Source: Brugia malayi
Taxonomy: Eukaryota > Nematoda > Chromadorea > Rhabditida > Onchocercidae
Direction: 5' to 3'
Assembly: GCF_000002995.4 (NCBI RefSeq)
Contig: NW_025062478.1
Coordinates: 12,086,001-12,150,000, forward strand
Length of the DNA: 64,000 nucleotides
A model generated the notes under the pieces. The model had not been told where the DNA came from. It was given only the letters and a program-made list of their open reading frames with translations, and did not search any database. A program made the translations under genes and the position numbers. Below are positions 42,201 through 51,051 of this stretch, one piece after another. The stretch's first letter is position 1. Each line of letters begins with the position of its first letter.

Positions 42201-43396
42201 AGTAAATATATTTTAAAAATTTAAAAATATAAAATGATTAAAATATTCATCAATTTTTGTTTGCAGCAAAAAGTGGTGTTGTAATGCGAACGACAACTGC
42301 GGCATCTTCTTCTGCAGCTGGGGATGTACCAAATAGTACTGTTGTTGACAGCGCTCAAATGAAGAAAAAAGCTCCATCTTCTGGCGCACCGCAGTTTATT
42401 TTAAAACTTTCGGATATAACCGCTCGACCAGGTGAAATTAAGATAATTGTGTTGAAGAAATACTAAAGCATGGTTATTTTATTCTGCAAACAGCCAGCTA
42501 ATTTTCCTCAGTTATTTTTTTTTTTTTTTTTTTTTTCATATTTTTGATATTTCCATGTGTTTGGTTTAAGCTGAAGTAATTTAAGATTTTTCACTATTCT
42601 AACTTTGGTCTTTTTTTCATCAGGACACACGGTAAAGTTTGTTGCCGAAATATCAGGCAATCCACAACCGACTATTGCATGGCAGTTTAACGGAAAGCCA
42701 CTTTATGATGGACACAATCATAAAGTTTGTTTTTATGTTCAGTTCTGGCTACTTTTATGATTTATTTATATCTATCTTGTACTACTCTGATTTTTTGAGG
42801 CTTGGAATGCTCATTAGAGAACTTGGATTTTGTAATTAGATTGTTCAAGAATAATGGTTTATTTTTCTCCAATAATTATAAGTTACAGTCGTTGCAAGAA
42901 GCAAATACAAATAAAATGAATCAGAAATTCTTAGAAATGCTAATGAGTGATTAAAACCCTTTAATTTAACTCGATTATGAAGCGAGAGTTTATCTTCTAA
43001 GCTATCAGTATCTTTCTTCATGTAATGAACTGTTCAGACCATTAAATTTTGGTATTACGGTCCTTTTTTAGGACTGAAACTGAAAATCATTTGCTAATTT
43101 TTTTAGTGTTATAACTAGTGTAAGAAATATAGTGCTGTAAAGAAGTAAATAAAGTTACTTAAATAATCATATGAATATGAAAATGTAATATTTTGCTTGA
43201 GAGACGAAGCTTATATTCGTCATCTGTCAGTGGTTTGTATTATGTTTTGCTTTTTCAGATATCATTAATTGGTAATAAAGCAATTCTGGAGTTACAACGA
43301 ATTTCAGAAGCAGAAGCTGGCGATTATACCATCATCATTCGAAATCCCCTAGGTGCTTCACAGAGCCAAGCAAAGCTTAAGATTCAGTTCCGATAG
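306..43396 (+). CDS. ketn-1: Kettin, giant Ig-repeat muscle protein (multi-exon, 5' end outside window)
   Basis: This spliced gene has roughly 80 exons. They encode about 33 complete I-set Ig domains and one partial domain, most joined by linkers of about 35 residues with a 'TQHPESL.RIQEIE' core. Each Ig shows the C-strand 'V.W..NG.PL', an 'FGF..LDI' E strand and the F strand 'PEDSG.YT..A.N..GEA'. In the kettin family each Ig-linker module binds along actin near the Z-disc (dense body in nematodes), stabilising thin filaments. The first exon seen is already the second half of an Ig domain, so the start codon lies upstream. The end is a TAG at 43394-43396 after four linker-less Ig domains, as is usual for kettin. 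Intron phases agree at nearly every junction I checked; the exception is between the first two exons. Drosophila makes kettin from the sls gene, while C. elegans has a separate ketn-1. The family call is very secure; exact exon edges are hand-read. Confidence 0.93.
966..990. repeat. (TTAA)n simple repeat
   Basis: About six TTAA units in a kettin intron. Confidence 0.9.
5357..5830. repeat. Diverged repeat cluster in a long kettin intron
   Basis: A unit of about 75 bases at 5357-5433 (ATCAATTAAACCTTATCATA, then CTGATCTATTTAG...) recurs at about 5722-5802 (CAACAATTAAGCCTTATCAT, then ACCTGACCTCATTTA...). Partial copies occur at about 5668-5682 and 5818-5832. The 200 bases between the two main copies are richer in GC than the intron. 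It looks like an old, decayed mobile or satellite-type repeat. Confidence 0.55.
6639..6664. repeat. (GA)n simple repeat
   Basis: About thirteen GA units in the long kettin intron. Confidence 0.9.
7775..7806. repeat. 16-base exact tandem duplication
   Basis: GCAGCAAGAGATGATG occurs twice in a row, just after another short duplication of GTGATAAGTGATA (about 7702-7728). Confidence 0.9.
9505..13903 (+). other. ketn-1: Kettin Gln/Tyr-rich low-complexity tract in six small exons
   Basis: Six exons all keep phase 0 and read through without a stop: 9505-9639, 11655-11756, 12322-12363, 12531-12587, 12757-12825 and 13670-13903. Together they encode about 213 residues rich in Gln, Tyr, His and Pro. 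Examples are 'PEYERRYLQSAYHPYQTYQ' and 'QQFYEQPYQISELPQSEEQ', followed by a run of Gln and Arg in the last exon (13713-13773) and 'QLQYQQQYEQHHPYHTYF'. There is no Ig fold, Cys pair or membrane segment. The tract separates the N-terminal Ig pair from the main array and is probably unfolded, acting as a flexible or elastic spacer. Because every exon is a multiple of three, any of them could be skipped without breaking the frame. Function is inferred from composition only. Confidence 0.8.
14474..17374 (+). other. ketn-1: Kettin Ig domains, start of the main array (four Ig domains)
   Basis: Exons are 14474-14617, 14867-15077, 15237-15396, 15710-15824, 15968-16056, 16187-16367, 16524-16680, 16848-17072 and 17231-17374. 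The first Ig begins 'EKPPQFSTIPSSTTVNAGE' and ends 'DSDTYLCVAENEGG'. The second begins 'GAPQFVGKFQSV' and ends 'WYQCDATNECG'. The third and fourth are preceded by linkers without the later 'TQHPES' core ('RIVVQTRQKLDLV' and 'GHRSALADASNVTLYDRS'). From the third domain on, the B-C loop becomes the kettin-type 'PPDDPNLKIAWLINGK', which marks the change to the repeating module. All junctions agree in phase. Confidence 0.88.
17611..23637 (+). other. ketn-1: Kettin Ig-linker array, first third
   Basis: Exons are 17611-17717, 17872-18006, 18107-18310, 18548-18714, 19121-19332, 19449-19597, 19676-19886, 19993-20105, 20412-20559, 20682-20824, 20900-21009, 21295-21405, 21578-21772, 22018-22221, 22554-22698, 23003-23256 and 23457-23637. 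They encode seven Ig domains. The linkers include 'ESKHEQSLAQIGYLEG', 'DAHHPEGLDRIQELEQ', 'ETQHQESLGKIHQIEN', 'GQTQHPSSVAKIQQIEAP', 'ESFHPNSVQRIRELE' and 'DTEHPESLRRIQEIEA'. The Ig part carries 'PVNDPTLKV.WLKDGQPL' followed by 'PEDSGIYTLIARNELGE'. One Ig plus one linker is the actin-binding unit known from kettin. Confidence 0.9.
23825..30702 (+). other. ketn-1: Kettin Ig-linker array, middle third
   Basis: Exons are 23825-23961, 24063-24177, 24430-24573, 24655-24842, 25183-25357, 25553-25769, 26032-26252, 26372-26585, 26808-27036, 27120-27286, 27452-27624, 27721-27975, 28155-28298, 28398-28612, 28808-28981, 29161-29254, 29475-29710, 29934-30059, 30152-30321 and 30429-30702. They encode nine Ig domains. 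Linker cores include 'DTQHADSWAKIQEIEN', 'NTQHQESWNQIQDIEN', 'ESQHPESLQRIREIEAP', 'DTQHESSWQKIQVLEQP', 'DTQHPDSLKRIQELES' and 'DTTHEESWRRIQEIEAP'. The conserved position between HP.S and .IQ alternates between Leu and Trp. Four introns in the gene interrupt the core Trp codon as TG^G; three of them are here (26585/26808, 27286/27452, 30321/30429). Confidence 0.9.
30962..31380 (-). pseudogene. Degenerate cuticle-collagen-like fragment, antisense in a kettin intron
   Basis: Read on the minus strand, about 31190 down to 30970 keeps a three-codon Gly-X-Y register. Examples are GAD, GTI, (K)PV, GEE, (E)RP, GES, (S)ID, then GVP, GTK, later GDA, (C)EA, GLP, and GEK, GDD, GEP. Nearly every missing glycine is one base away from a GGN codon (GAA, AGT, GCA, GTT, GAT, TGT, AGG, GAG). 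Two single-base frame changes and an in-frame stop break it up. Upstream on the same strand, about 31375-31290, the frame gives 'QQYETCFYCPCGPVVNQGKN'. This resembles the Cys-x-x-Cys-Pro segment that precedes Gly-X-Y in nematode cuticle collagens. No intact start or complete collagen remains. The stretch is richer in GC than the intron around it and is not part of the kettin frame. An old collagen copy is the best explanation. Confidence 0.6.
31483..36989 (+). other. ketn-1: Kettin Ig-linker array, last third
   Basis: Exons are 31483-31701, 31975-32079, 32388-32579, 32749-32889, 32978-33166, 33324-33575, 33699-33866, 34213-34400, 34591-34714, 34837-35070, 35217-35496, 35734-35962, 36272-36440, 36674-36751 and 36837-36989. 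They encode seven Ig domains. Linkers here drift from the consensus: 'ITKSQLPDSMSGAYKKIIEIEAP', then 'STAEGKDRIEKLEEYIHRP', and one almost lost between 34591 and 34837 ('ASIIQVDAPQIIQPL'). The last Ig (from 'EKQPPRFTIKPMNIQAVEN') has the short B-C loop 'IGNPKPKIIWYING' without 'NDP.LKV', like the C-terminal domains. It is followed by 'LKPTSFMTIDELHEREVRW', which leads into the spacer. Confidence 0.88.
36837..39723 (+). other. ketn-1: Kettin Lys/Pro/Glu-rich (PEVK-like) spacer
   Basis: Exons are 36837-36989 (second half), 37133-37303, 37653-about 37870, 38260-38437, 38520-38644, 39038-39068 and 39559-39723. They encode about 300 residues without Ig features, rich in Lys, Glu, Pro, Val and Ala. 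A short motif occurs twice, 'VPARDQVKFK' at about 38300-38330 and 'VPAKDQVKIK' at about 38526-38555. The 31-base exon 39038-39068 is a micro-exon that bridges phases 2 and 0. The 37653 exon could run to the TAA at 37889, but the donor at CG|GTTTGG joins in phase to 38260, so I prefer splicing. Composition suggests an extensible region between the Ig-linker array and the last four Ig domains. Confidence 0.72.
39213..39255. repeat. Poly-T tract of 43 bases
   Basis: An unbroken run of T in the intron after the 39038-39068 micro-exon, the longest homopolymer in the window. Its exact length may reflect sequencing error. Confidence 0.9.
39815..39871 (+). other. Candidate 57-base cassette exon of kettin
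   Basis: A 57-base open segment lies between an acceptor (TTTAACTCAG) and a donor (ATG|GTAATA). It is close to half GC in an intron that is mostly AT. In phase 0 it encodes 'CLTGLSRKSSWPHHRDAEM'. Both ends are phase 0, matching the exon before it (if that ends at 39723) and the one after it (40308), so it can be included or skipped without changing the frame. It also contains a perfect 7-base hairpin (39848-39854 with 39860-39866). It has no Ig features and would lengthen the spacer. Confidence 0.5.
40308..43396 (+). other. ketn-1: Kettin C-terminal four Ig domains and stop
   Basis: Exons are 40308-40490, 40778-41038, 41182-41321, 41679-41836, 41985-42173, 42267-42431, 42624-42724 and 43259-43396. 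Four Ig domains begin 'APQISQQLKPVQAEIG', 'APDFTQRMADVRVQQN', 'APRFQSQIQPVVVAEG' and 'APQFILKLSDITARPG'. They use the ordinary 'GNP.P...W..NGK' loop instead of 'NDP.LKV' and have no 'TQHPES' linkers. A Ser/Ala-rich stretch (42273-42400) separates the last two. The final exon ends '...ASQSQAKLKIQFR' and TAG. In known kettins this linker-less C-terminal group lies further from the Z-disc edge than the array. Confidence 0.9.
40699..40752. repeat. 27-base exact tandem duplication
   Basis: Two identical adjacent copies of a 27-base unit beginning GATAGTCTGTAGAAATATG lie in the intron before the 40778 exon. Perfect identity suggests a recent event. Confidence 0.95.
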
Positions 43397-44087
43397 AAAT
43401 ATCTTATTTCAGCTATATAAAAAAAACTCGAGTTTTTGTCCTTTTTCATGACTGAAACTGAAAATACCTAATTTTTTGTTTACTATTATGATGGCTTATC
43501 TAAGTTTTTAAGTATTCGAGCATTGATTTTTATTGGTTATTTCTTGACTGATGATTGATTATACTTAATTTCTGAATTTTTTGAAATTTCGTCTTTCTTT
43601 ATTTTAATTTTCAGTGTTTTTTTTTTTTTTTATATATATTATGGACTGTTGTTTAGTTATCTTTTGCTTCTGTAAATTTAAATTTTCATATCATATATTG
43701 CGGTGAGAAATTTTTTCTTTTATTGCTAAATTTGTATATATTAATGCTGCCACACTATGCAGTTCTACAGTTTGTGTTGCCATTTGTTAGGCTGCCTTCA
43801 AATTTCGTAGCCTTTGTATAAGTCTCTTTCTATGTAACGGCTCAAAGTTTATTTTGTCAAATTGCCTTTTTGACTTTCTTAATAATTGTTTTGTGCCGTA
43901 AGAAAGAATTGAACTTATGCCAGTTTGTTTAAAATTTCAATTATGTTTTATTTCATTTTTTTTTTTTTAACTTTCTGTGTTAAATAACAGTATTTATGCG
44001 TTTTTTTTTTTTCTTCACGAGTATAAAATGTGTTATTAAATTTGTGCTTTAATTGCAAATGAGCGTCAAGAAATATTGAATTAGACA

Positions 44088-44093
44088 AATAAA
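44088..44093 (+). promoter_or_regulatory. Candidate polyadenylation signal of kettin
   Basis: An AATAAA lies about 0.7 kb after the kettin stop, in AT-rich DNA. A second AATAAA at 44578-44583 follows a T-rich stretch and is an equally good candidate. Such hexamers are common by chance at this base composition. Confidence 0.3.
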
Positions 44094-46783
44094 TTAGAAA
44101 TAATTCAATTTAATTCATAATATTTATAAACAAAATTTTTGTAAATCAAATTGTCTGAGTGTTGCCTTAAAATAATATCATCTTATAAATATCATATTGT
44201 TGCGGTATATATTTCAAATATGAACTGAATAGTAATGTTTTAGTGTTTGTGAATGATAATTAAGAACTGACAAGGACACTTCTACTTGCATCCCTTTTAT
44301 TCCACATCAAACTTTTTATCACTGTTCAATTGAAGCAATGAAAAAAAAAAAAAAATGAAAAAAAAATTTCATTCTTCAGTAGAGTAAATGAGCGCAAAAT
44401 TACTCACAAATGTCTATTAATGATAATATTGCATAAAAAAGTATTTGAAATTTTATACTAATTTTTTGATTTTAGGCAATGTTTTTTAAAGAATGAATTT
44501 TTCATTTTTTTTCCACACATTTCATGATTTTCCCAAATTGTTTTCCTTTTTTTTTTTTTTTTTTTTTTCATGATTTTAATAAAGTTTATTTAATTGTAAG
44601 ATGTAATCGAAATCAAAACCGAAAGGGAACTAGCAAATAACAAAATGATTTAAATAATGTTATGGTTCTCTTTATATCATAAATTCTGATACAGAGCAAA
44701 TGAGCTGATAACAGTGTAACAGTCTACCTTCGAATTATTACAATTTAAAATTTGCTGAAAAAAAATTTTTTTTTTTTTTTTTTTGAAAAGCTATTGTGTA
44801 TTTGAATTTTCTGAATTTTAGAAAAAATTTAAATGTACGAAAATCTTTATGCATTTGAGTTAATATAATGTGAAGTGATTGATTAAAAAAACTTTTTCCT
44901 AATCTAACTTTTATCTTCAATAGTAAGATTAAATGTTGAACATAACTGATTAATTATAAAATCTTAGCATAACAAATATGAATGAGCCAAGTTGATCACA
45001 TTTAATAAATTCTGGAAAAAATTGAAAAATTTTTTTTTTTTTTTTTTTTGTAGATTTACTACTAAAAATGAATTTTAAACAGAATTCACACAGCATATCT
45101 CTTCTTATAATTCATTTTTGCAACACATTCGTACTTTCAGGATAAACTAGTAATTAGCTGTTTTTCATCATGAAATCGAATAGATCTTAGTTTCTATCTA
45201 ATGCTAATCAATAAAAGACAACAACTGCTTTTCCGGCTGATGATTAAGTGAAACGTTCTCACAAAAAAAAAAAAGGAAAGTATTCCAGAAAAGAAATTCC
45301 TTTCTAAATTCTTTGGATACATATGTGTGTTAGTTATCATATGGTAGAAAATGAAACACCTGTAAGTTATGAGAAAAGATAGCAAAAATGTTATTTTAAA
45401 TTAAGCTTAATGATTCTGAATGAATCGTCGTTATCTTCGATACTAAATAATATTAATTGAAACATTGATTTGTATTCTGAGAGATGTTTTTCTCAAAATA
45501 TGATGAACTGAAATATTGAAAATTTTTAATTTTATTCCAATGACTAATACAAATTCATTGTTTTCTTTTTCCCTTTTTTTTTTTTTTTTTTTTTTGAAGT
45601 ATGAATCATATTGGTTTAAATGTCTTAAAAGCTAGAGATTTTTTAAAATACAAAATTTGAAAAAAAAAAAAAGGATAAAGTTGGATGAATTAGATCACAG
45701 CAATTTATTACTGTGGAAGTTGTTCAGTAAGATCAAACAATGGTAATTTGATTAATTTTTTTTTTTGTGATTTTTGATAATTTGATCAATTTTTTTTTTT
45801 TTTTTTGTGATTTTATTTATCATTTGCATTTTCTAAACTACAAAATATTCTTTTGTAGCGGTTTTGATAAATGAAAAAAAAAAAAAAATATTTTCTGTGA
45901 CATTAAATTTCTGTAAAGCAATTAAGAAACAAGAAGTTTTCAAATAATTTAAAAATTTAATTTCGAAAAATATTACAAGCCCATATGATACTCCAAGTCC
46001 ATTAAGCTATACTTTCGTTTTGTTCTAAGAAAATGTTCTATTCCACTTGATTCATTTTGCTTAAAATTCCTACTTTATTATTGATATTGTTAACATATCA
46101 TTCATATATCAAATTCTTTCCATCAATAATATCAAATTTTATGCAGCAACAATTAATTAATTAACTAATTAATCAAATGATTAAAAGTAACATATAATAC
46201 AAACTTGTTTTGAAATTTATTTTTGTATATATAATATCAAAGTATTAAAAAAAAAAGAAAAAAAAATACTACTTCTGTAATAAAATTACGCTATTTTTTG
46301 CACACTTTGAATATTATACAAAACAATTATTTCAATATTAACTAATATTATTTTATCTTTCTACGCAATGTTGGATATTTTTTAATACTATAGAAAATAA
46401 TACGTCAAATAATTTTCTTTCGTCTTTTACGTACGTCACAGTTATATCATTTCACTTAATAATTGATAGGTAGGTATACGTGTCTTCGAGGAAAGAAAAC
46501 GCTACGATGCTAAAATACCTTCAATACTTGTATGATTGTTTAGAAAACGAATAAATCCTTCAATTTTGTGTTATTTGTAGAAGAATCAGTGAAAATAAGT
46601 TATCTTAGCGGTATGTGAGAGAAAAGAAGAAAACAATTGTGCAAAAATCTTTTCTTTTTTGTTTGTTAAAATTGAAAATTTAGAGAAATTGAAGGATGAA
46701 GCATTTCAGTTGAGGATTTGCATAACAACAAAAGCAACAACATCAGCTTAAAAGCAATTAGCCCACGCTTTGAACTTGCTGTA

Positions 46784-46784
<1 letters not shown>

Positions 46785-46824
<40 letters not shown>

Positions 46825-46861
46825 AGAGAGGATTATATGATCATCTAAAATGAATTGTTCT

Positions 46862-46888
<27 letters not shown>
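46785..46888. repeat. (GA)n and (CT)n inverted pair
   Basis: A GA run (46785-46830, with one AAG break) is followed, after about 28 bases, by a CT run (46859-46888). The two are complementary, so one strand can fold into a hairpin with a stem of nearly 30 base pairs. Confidence 0.9.
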
Positions 46889-46892
<4 letters not shown>

Positions 46893-47788
46893 TCTTCTTA
46901 TATTACATTTTCTTAATTGCAAGTAGACATTACAATATCACAAAAAGATTTTGCAAATATGATTGAAATTTTAGAGATAAAGAAAAGTATGAAAAAAAAT
47001 CATTGAGAAATATTGTTAGAAAGCAAAAGAATGATAATGAGAGAACTGATAAGATTGTATGATTTGATTGAAATAAAGAGAAGCAAATCAATTTTGAGGA
47101 AGACATTGATATAGAGGATTTTAAAGTTGAAATCAACATTTAACATCTATCAGTGTACATCTCATCCTTCACACTAACTTGACCGACTTTCTGGTGCAAG
47201 TACAGTGCCCCTCTTAGACGTTTTCACTTATTAGTAACTATTTAAAGAAATCGAGAAAAATAAAAAAAAAAGAAAGAAAGAAAGAAAAAGAAAACGAAAA
47301 ATTTTGTAAATATTAATAAAATTAGAAATAGAAGTCTGAATTTTTGGTAATATTAGAGGGGTACTAATCAATGAAATTTTAACAAATTTCAAGTAAGTTT
47401 TCAATATTTTTTTTCCTCTCTCTCTCTCTCTCTCTCTTACAATTTATTCCATTAAAAAATTAAAGCTATGAATTTGTTAAATTTTATTTTTTTTTTTTCT
47501 AATTTTATTATGCTTTAATTTCAATTATCAAATTTAATTGTAATTTTGAATACAAATATATCTTATTTATCGTGCTTATTTTTACAAAAATTTTGCTTAT
47601 CAATAATTATACATCCTAAATTATTTGTAATATTTGAGTGAATTTAATTTAAAATTAAAAAATATAGTCGAAATTATTAGGTTATTAAGTAATTATTAAC
47701 ATTACTACTACTTTTTATTTTTGTATATTTCATTCTTTTTTTCTTTTCATAAATTTTTCATCCTTTTTATAAAAACAAAAAAATAAGC

Positions 47789-47818
47789 ATTTATTTATTT
47801 ATTTATTTATTTATTTAT
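47789..47818. repeat. (ATTT)n simple repeat
   Basis: About seven ATTT units in the intergenic region. Confidence 0.9.
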
Positions 47819-48605
47819 CATTTGCTTCATTTTTGCATCCGAAGAAATGTGGAATACTTATCACATTTACATTTCTTCCAACTCTTTTCTCCCTTTTTTC
47901 TAGATATTCCTTGCATATTTTTTTAAAACAAACACTATTTCGATTTCATTTGATACTTTCTTTTTGCTTCTTTCATTGAGAAAATGATATTCCATAAAGA
48001 TTTTATTTGCTGCTTTTTCACTTTAAAACTTTTATCAAATTTGCTTATCATCAGATTATACCAATATATCATGTTAATTTAATAAAACGCGAAAAAAAAA
48101 AAGAGACGGGATGCTTCATTATTCATATTCACTTTTTTAAAATTCATATGAATTCATTTTTTCTTTTTTGTTCAACCAAATTCAATGTTTAATAATTTAA
48201 TTTGAAATAATATTTTTTTTCCTTGAATATTTTTCTTCGAATGATTTGATTTTTCCAAAAATTTAAATTTCACTCGCTCATTTCACTTTTTTCCTATTTC
48301 ATTTCACTGTGTTTTAGTTGAAAATCTTTTTCTCAAATTGTTTCAAATATAAATAAATCAAAAAATTTTATAAGAAATCTGATTCTAAGTAATTAGCAAA
48401 GTAATCTTTTTGGTACTGAAGTTAAAAATATAAAGTTGGTTTTTATCAAAGAAAGAAATGGGAAAAAAAAAATCAAAAATCATCAAAATATTTCGAAGCC
48501 AATAGGTTAGATTTAGGTTTGACATAAAATATTATTCTCTTTCATAAGACTATTCTAGAAGTAATAAAGGCTAAAATAAAATTTAAATGTAAAAAAAAAA
48601 GCAGC

Positions 48606-48958
48606 TCAGTTAGTGAAATTTATTAAATTTGAACCAATTATGATTGGTTTAATTTCTGGTATAATTCTACTTTTTAATGGACAATTTCATCTTCTAAAAT
48701 ATTTTTTTTTATTTCCACATTCACAAACCTAATCAAATTGTTCAATCCACATCCTAGCTGATCTTTTGATTGTTTTATCACTTTTCTTTCTTTTTTTTTT
48801 TTTTGAGAGAGAGAGATATACCTTGTGATGATGATAGAGATGATTTTTTTGAGTTCAAATCCAATTTATCTTTTATTTTTGCTTTTAAGCCATTATTTTC
48901 TGTAATTAAAGCTTTTATTTCTTCTTCGAGATTAGCTTTTTTTGATCCAATTCTTATT
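48606..48958 (-). CDS. 3' end of a possible bZIP (leucine-zipper) gene, partial
   Basis: Two exon-like pieces on the minus strand join in phase. The first, 48958-48822, follows an AG (...GGTAG) and ends at a donor (CACAAG|GTATAT). It encodes 'RIRIGSKKANLEEEIKALI', continuing 'TENNGLKAKIKDKLDLNSKK' and a Ser-rich tail. Leucines or isoleucines fall at heptad positions, and the 'EN..L.AKI' pattern with a preceding Lys/Arg stretch resembles the zipper of C/EBP-type bZIP factors. The second, 48655-48606, follows ACCAG and encodes 'EIKPIIIGSNLINFTN' then TGA. The intron is 166 bases. The DNA-binding basic region should lie upstream, at higher coordinates. A fragment reading 'YRNSEKNDSAKK' at about 49783-49748 resembles one, but I found no donor that joins it. 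It could be a diverged gene or a relic; the coiled coil alone is reasonably clear. Confidence 0.42.
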
Positions 48959-51020
48959 CTACCAATTACCACAAAAAAAAAAATCAGTTAAGATTATCCC
49001 ATTTTCATTTAAATTTTGTTTTGAAGAATAGTTTTTTTTTCCGAATAGTTTGCTAAAATTACTAATTTTGTTTAACTTTATTTACCTGAAAGTATAAGTA
49101 TTTTAATACACTTTACTGTTTACTTAATAATAATAATAAGCAAATATTGCATTTTTTATATTCCAATTTTGTTCATCTTTTTTTCTTTCAATTCTTATAC
49201 TAAAAATTATTATTATTTCATGTAAACGAATATTTTTGCTATATTCTTGCTATATTAAATATAATCTTTCGTTGTTTTATTGATACATTTCTTTGCTTTA
49301 GTCTTTTGACTTTTTTTTTCACAAAGTTTTTCTACATTTATAATTTTGTTTAACTTTAATTTTATATCTATTAATTAATTCATTACTAAGCGAGTAAGTA
49401 ATAACCTATAATAGGATGAAAATATAAGCCTCATTCTCTATAAGGCCATATTCATCAGTACTGATATTTTGATTCGTTATCTAAAAAAAAAAAAAAAAAA
49501 AACAAATTTATGCAAAAAACGAAAAAAGCTATTTTTGATTTCTAATGATTATTAATTAGTTCTAATAATATGGCTTTGCTGTTATGAAATTATAATTTAA
49601 ATATTATCCTTCGACAATAATGGAAGAATGAAAAAAGTGCTTAATTTTACTTTTTTTTTTTTTTTCTTCAAATAAAGCAAAGCTTTGCTAATTGAGCCTA
49701 AGACAGTTTACAAGAACCAATTCAGCCAGAAAGGAATTTTTTTTTTTGCGCTATCATTCTTTTCGGAATTTCGATATAATGGTAAATAACAGTTGTAATT
49801 TTTGTTTGACATGAATGTTTGACATCAAAAAATATGTAAACTTTCAAACTTTAATAAAATTTGAACTAATATAATAAAAGTTTATGAGGAAAAATTAAAA
49901 ATTTTGAATTATTATAATAAAATTTTGAATTATAATATACTATATAGTAATCGACACACAAAATTTGCAGATTTTATGAAACTATAAAAACTTTGCAGCT
50001 GATTTGCTATATTTATAGTTTTATGGTTGAAAAATTGAAATATAATTTGGTAGGCAATTGAATCTTTCCTCATTTCTTTTTATTTTACAATAATTTTAAA
50101 AATTTCAACCATAAATCAAATTTACATCATTATCGCCATGAAATAAGTAATAGATTTTAAAGAATCCAATCTAGAAAGAATAATTTACAAATATGAATCA
50201 GTCAACATTATATCTTCTTAAATTTATATATTTGAAATGAATTTTCCAATCGTCCTCATCCATATATTTTTATCCTTGAAATAACAGAAATTTTTAATAA
50301 TGAAATAAACAATGTAAAATTTATTCTAATGCATCATATCAGAACCTTTTTGTAAAGCTGATAATAGCTGATAATATGATAAATATTTTGTTCTAAATAA
50401 ACTGCATAACAGTTGGTATTACACCTTTGATTTATGTGAGCGTTTAGTAAAAAAGCAATAGTATGCTTAGTTGTGCATTGAAATTTATGTGTAGCAATGC
50501 TTTATTTAGAGCAAATTTTTCTGAAAGAAATAATAAGTATAATAGAATTAATAAATCTAATTGAATTTAAAAAATTCATTTCACAATTCGAAATAATTAA
50601 TTAATAATTAAAAAAACGGTTATATGTAATTACATCCTTGATATCTTTTTCAATTATAGAAATGGAATTTAAACAATTTTGAATTTTTAGACGAACGACA
50701 TCTTGAATTTTGTTAAAAATACAACATTTGGTGGAATAGATCAAGGGCGCTAATGCGCCAAAATAGCGCTTAAAAAGGTATATTCTTTAACTTATGATTA
50801 TCTTTCTCTCTATTTTTCATTTTATATTATTAAAATTATTTGTAACAGAAATTTTAATAATGTAAACATGAAATTGGATGATGAAATTTCAATGATAGAA
50901 ATTGATTAATTGAATAAATTAATTTTAATTAAAATAATAATAATATCTTTTAATGATAGGAAAGAAGTCGGTTAAGAAGTGAGAAGACGATCGAACTTAA
51001 ATAGTTTCACTGTATATTTT

Positions 51021-51034
51021 GTGTGTGTGTGTGT
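51021..51034. repeat. (GT)n simple repeat
   Basis: Seven GT units lie 17 bases before the chosen ATG of the titin-like gene. Confidence 0.9.
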
Positions 51035-51051
51035 TTATCTTCGAGCGGAAA

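Larger units (their letters stand above)
43397..51051. other. Intergenic region between kettin and the titin-like gene
   Basis: The 7.6 kb is extremely AT-rich. Apart from a short minus-strand candidate gene at 48606-48958, no coding signal is visible. It holds a GA/CT inverted repeat (46785-46888), (CT)n at 47415-47437, (ATTT)n at 47789-47818, and poly-T and poly-A tracts. There is a CRE-like palindromic stretch TTACGTACGTCA at 46427-46438 and a GC-rich palindrome cluster at 50744-50772. A (GT)n run at 51021-51034 lies just before the second gene. Promoter elements of that gene are probably in the right-hand part, but I cannot place them. Confidence 0.6.

Noticed and set aside
46930..47139. 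Minus-strand open frame in the intergenic region
   Set aside because: Composition is Ser/Phe/Leu low complexity with no recognisable domain.
49424..49482. Minus-strand exon-like piece (TTTTAG to TATAG|GTTATT) near the zipper exons
   Set aside because: Every frame I tried meets a stop at or before the donor, so it is kept only as a hint.
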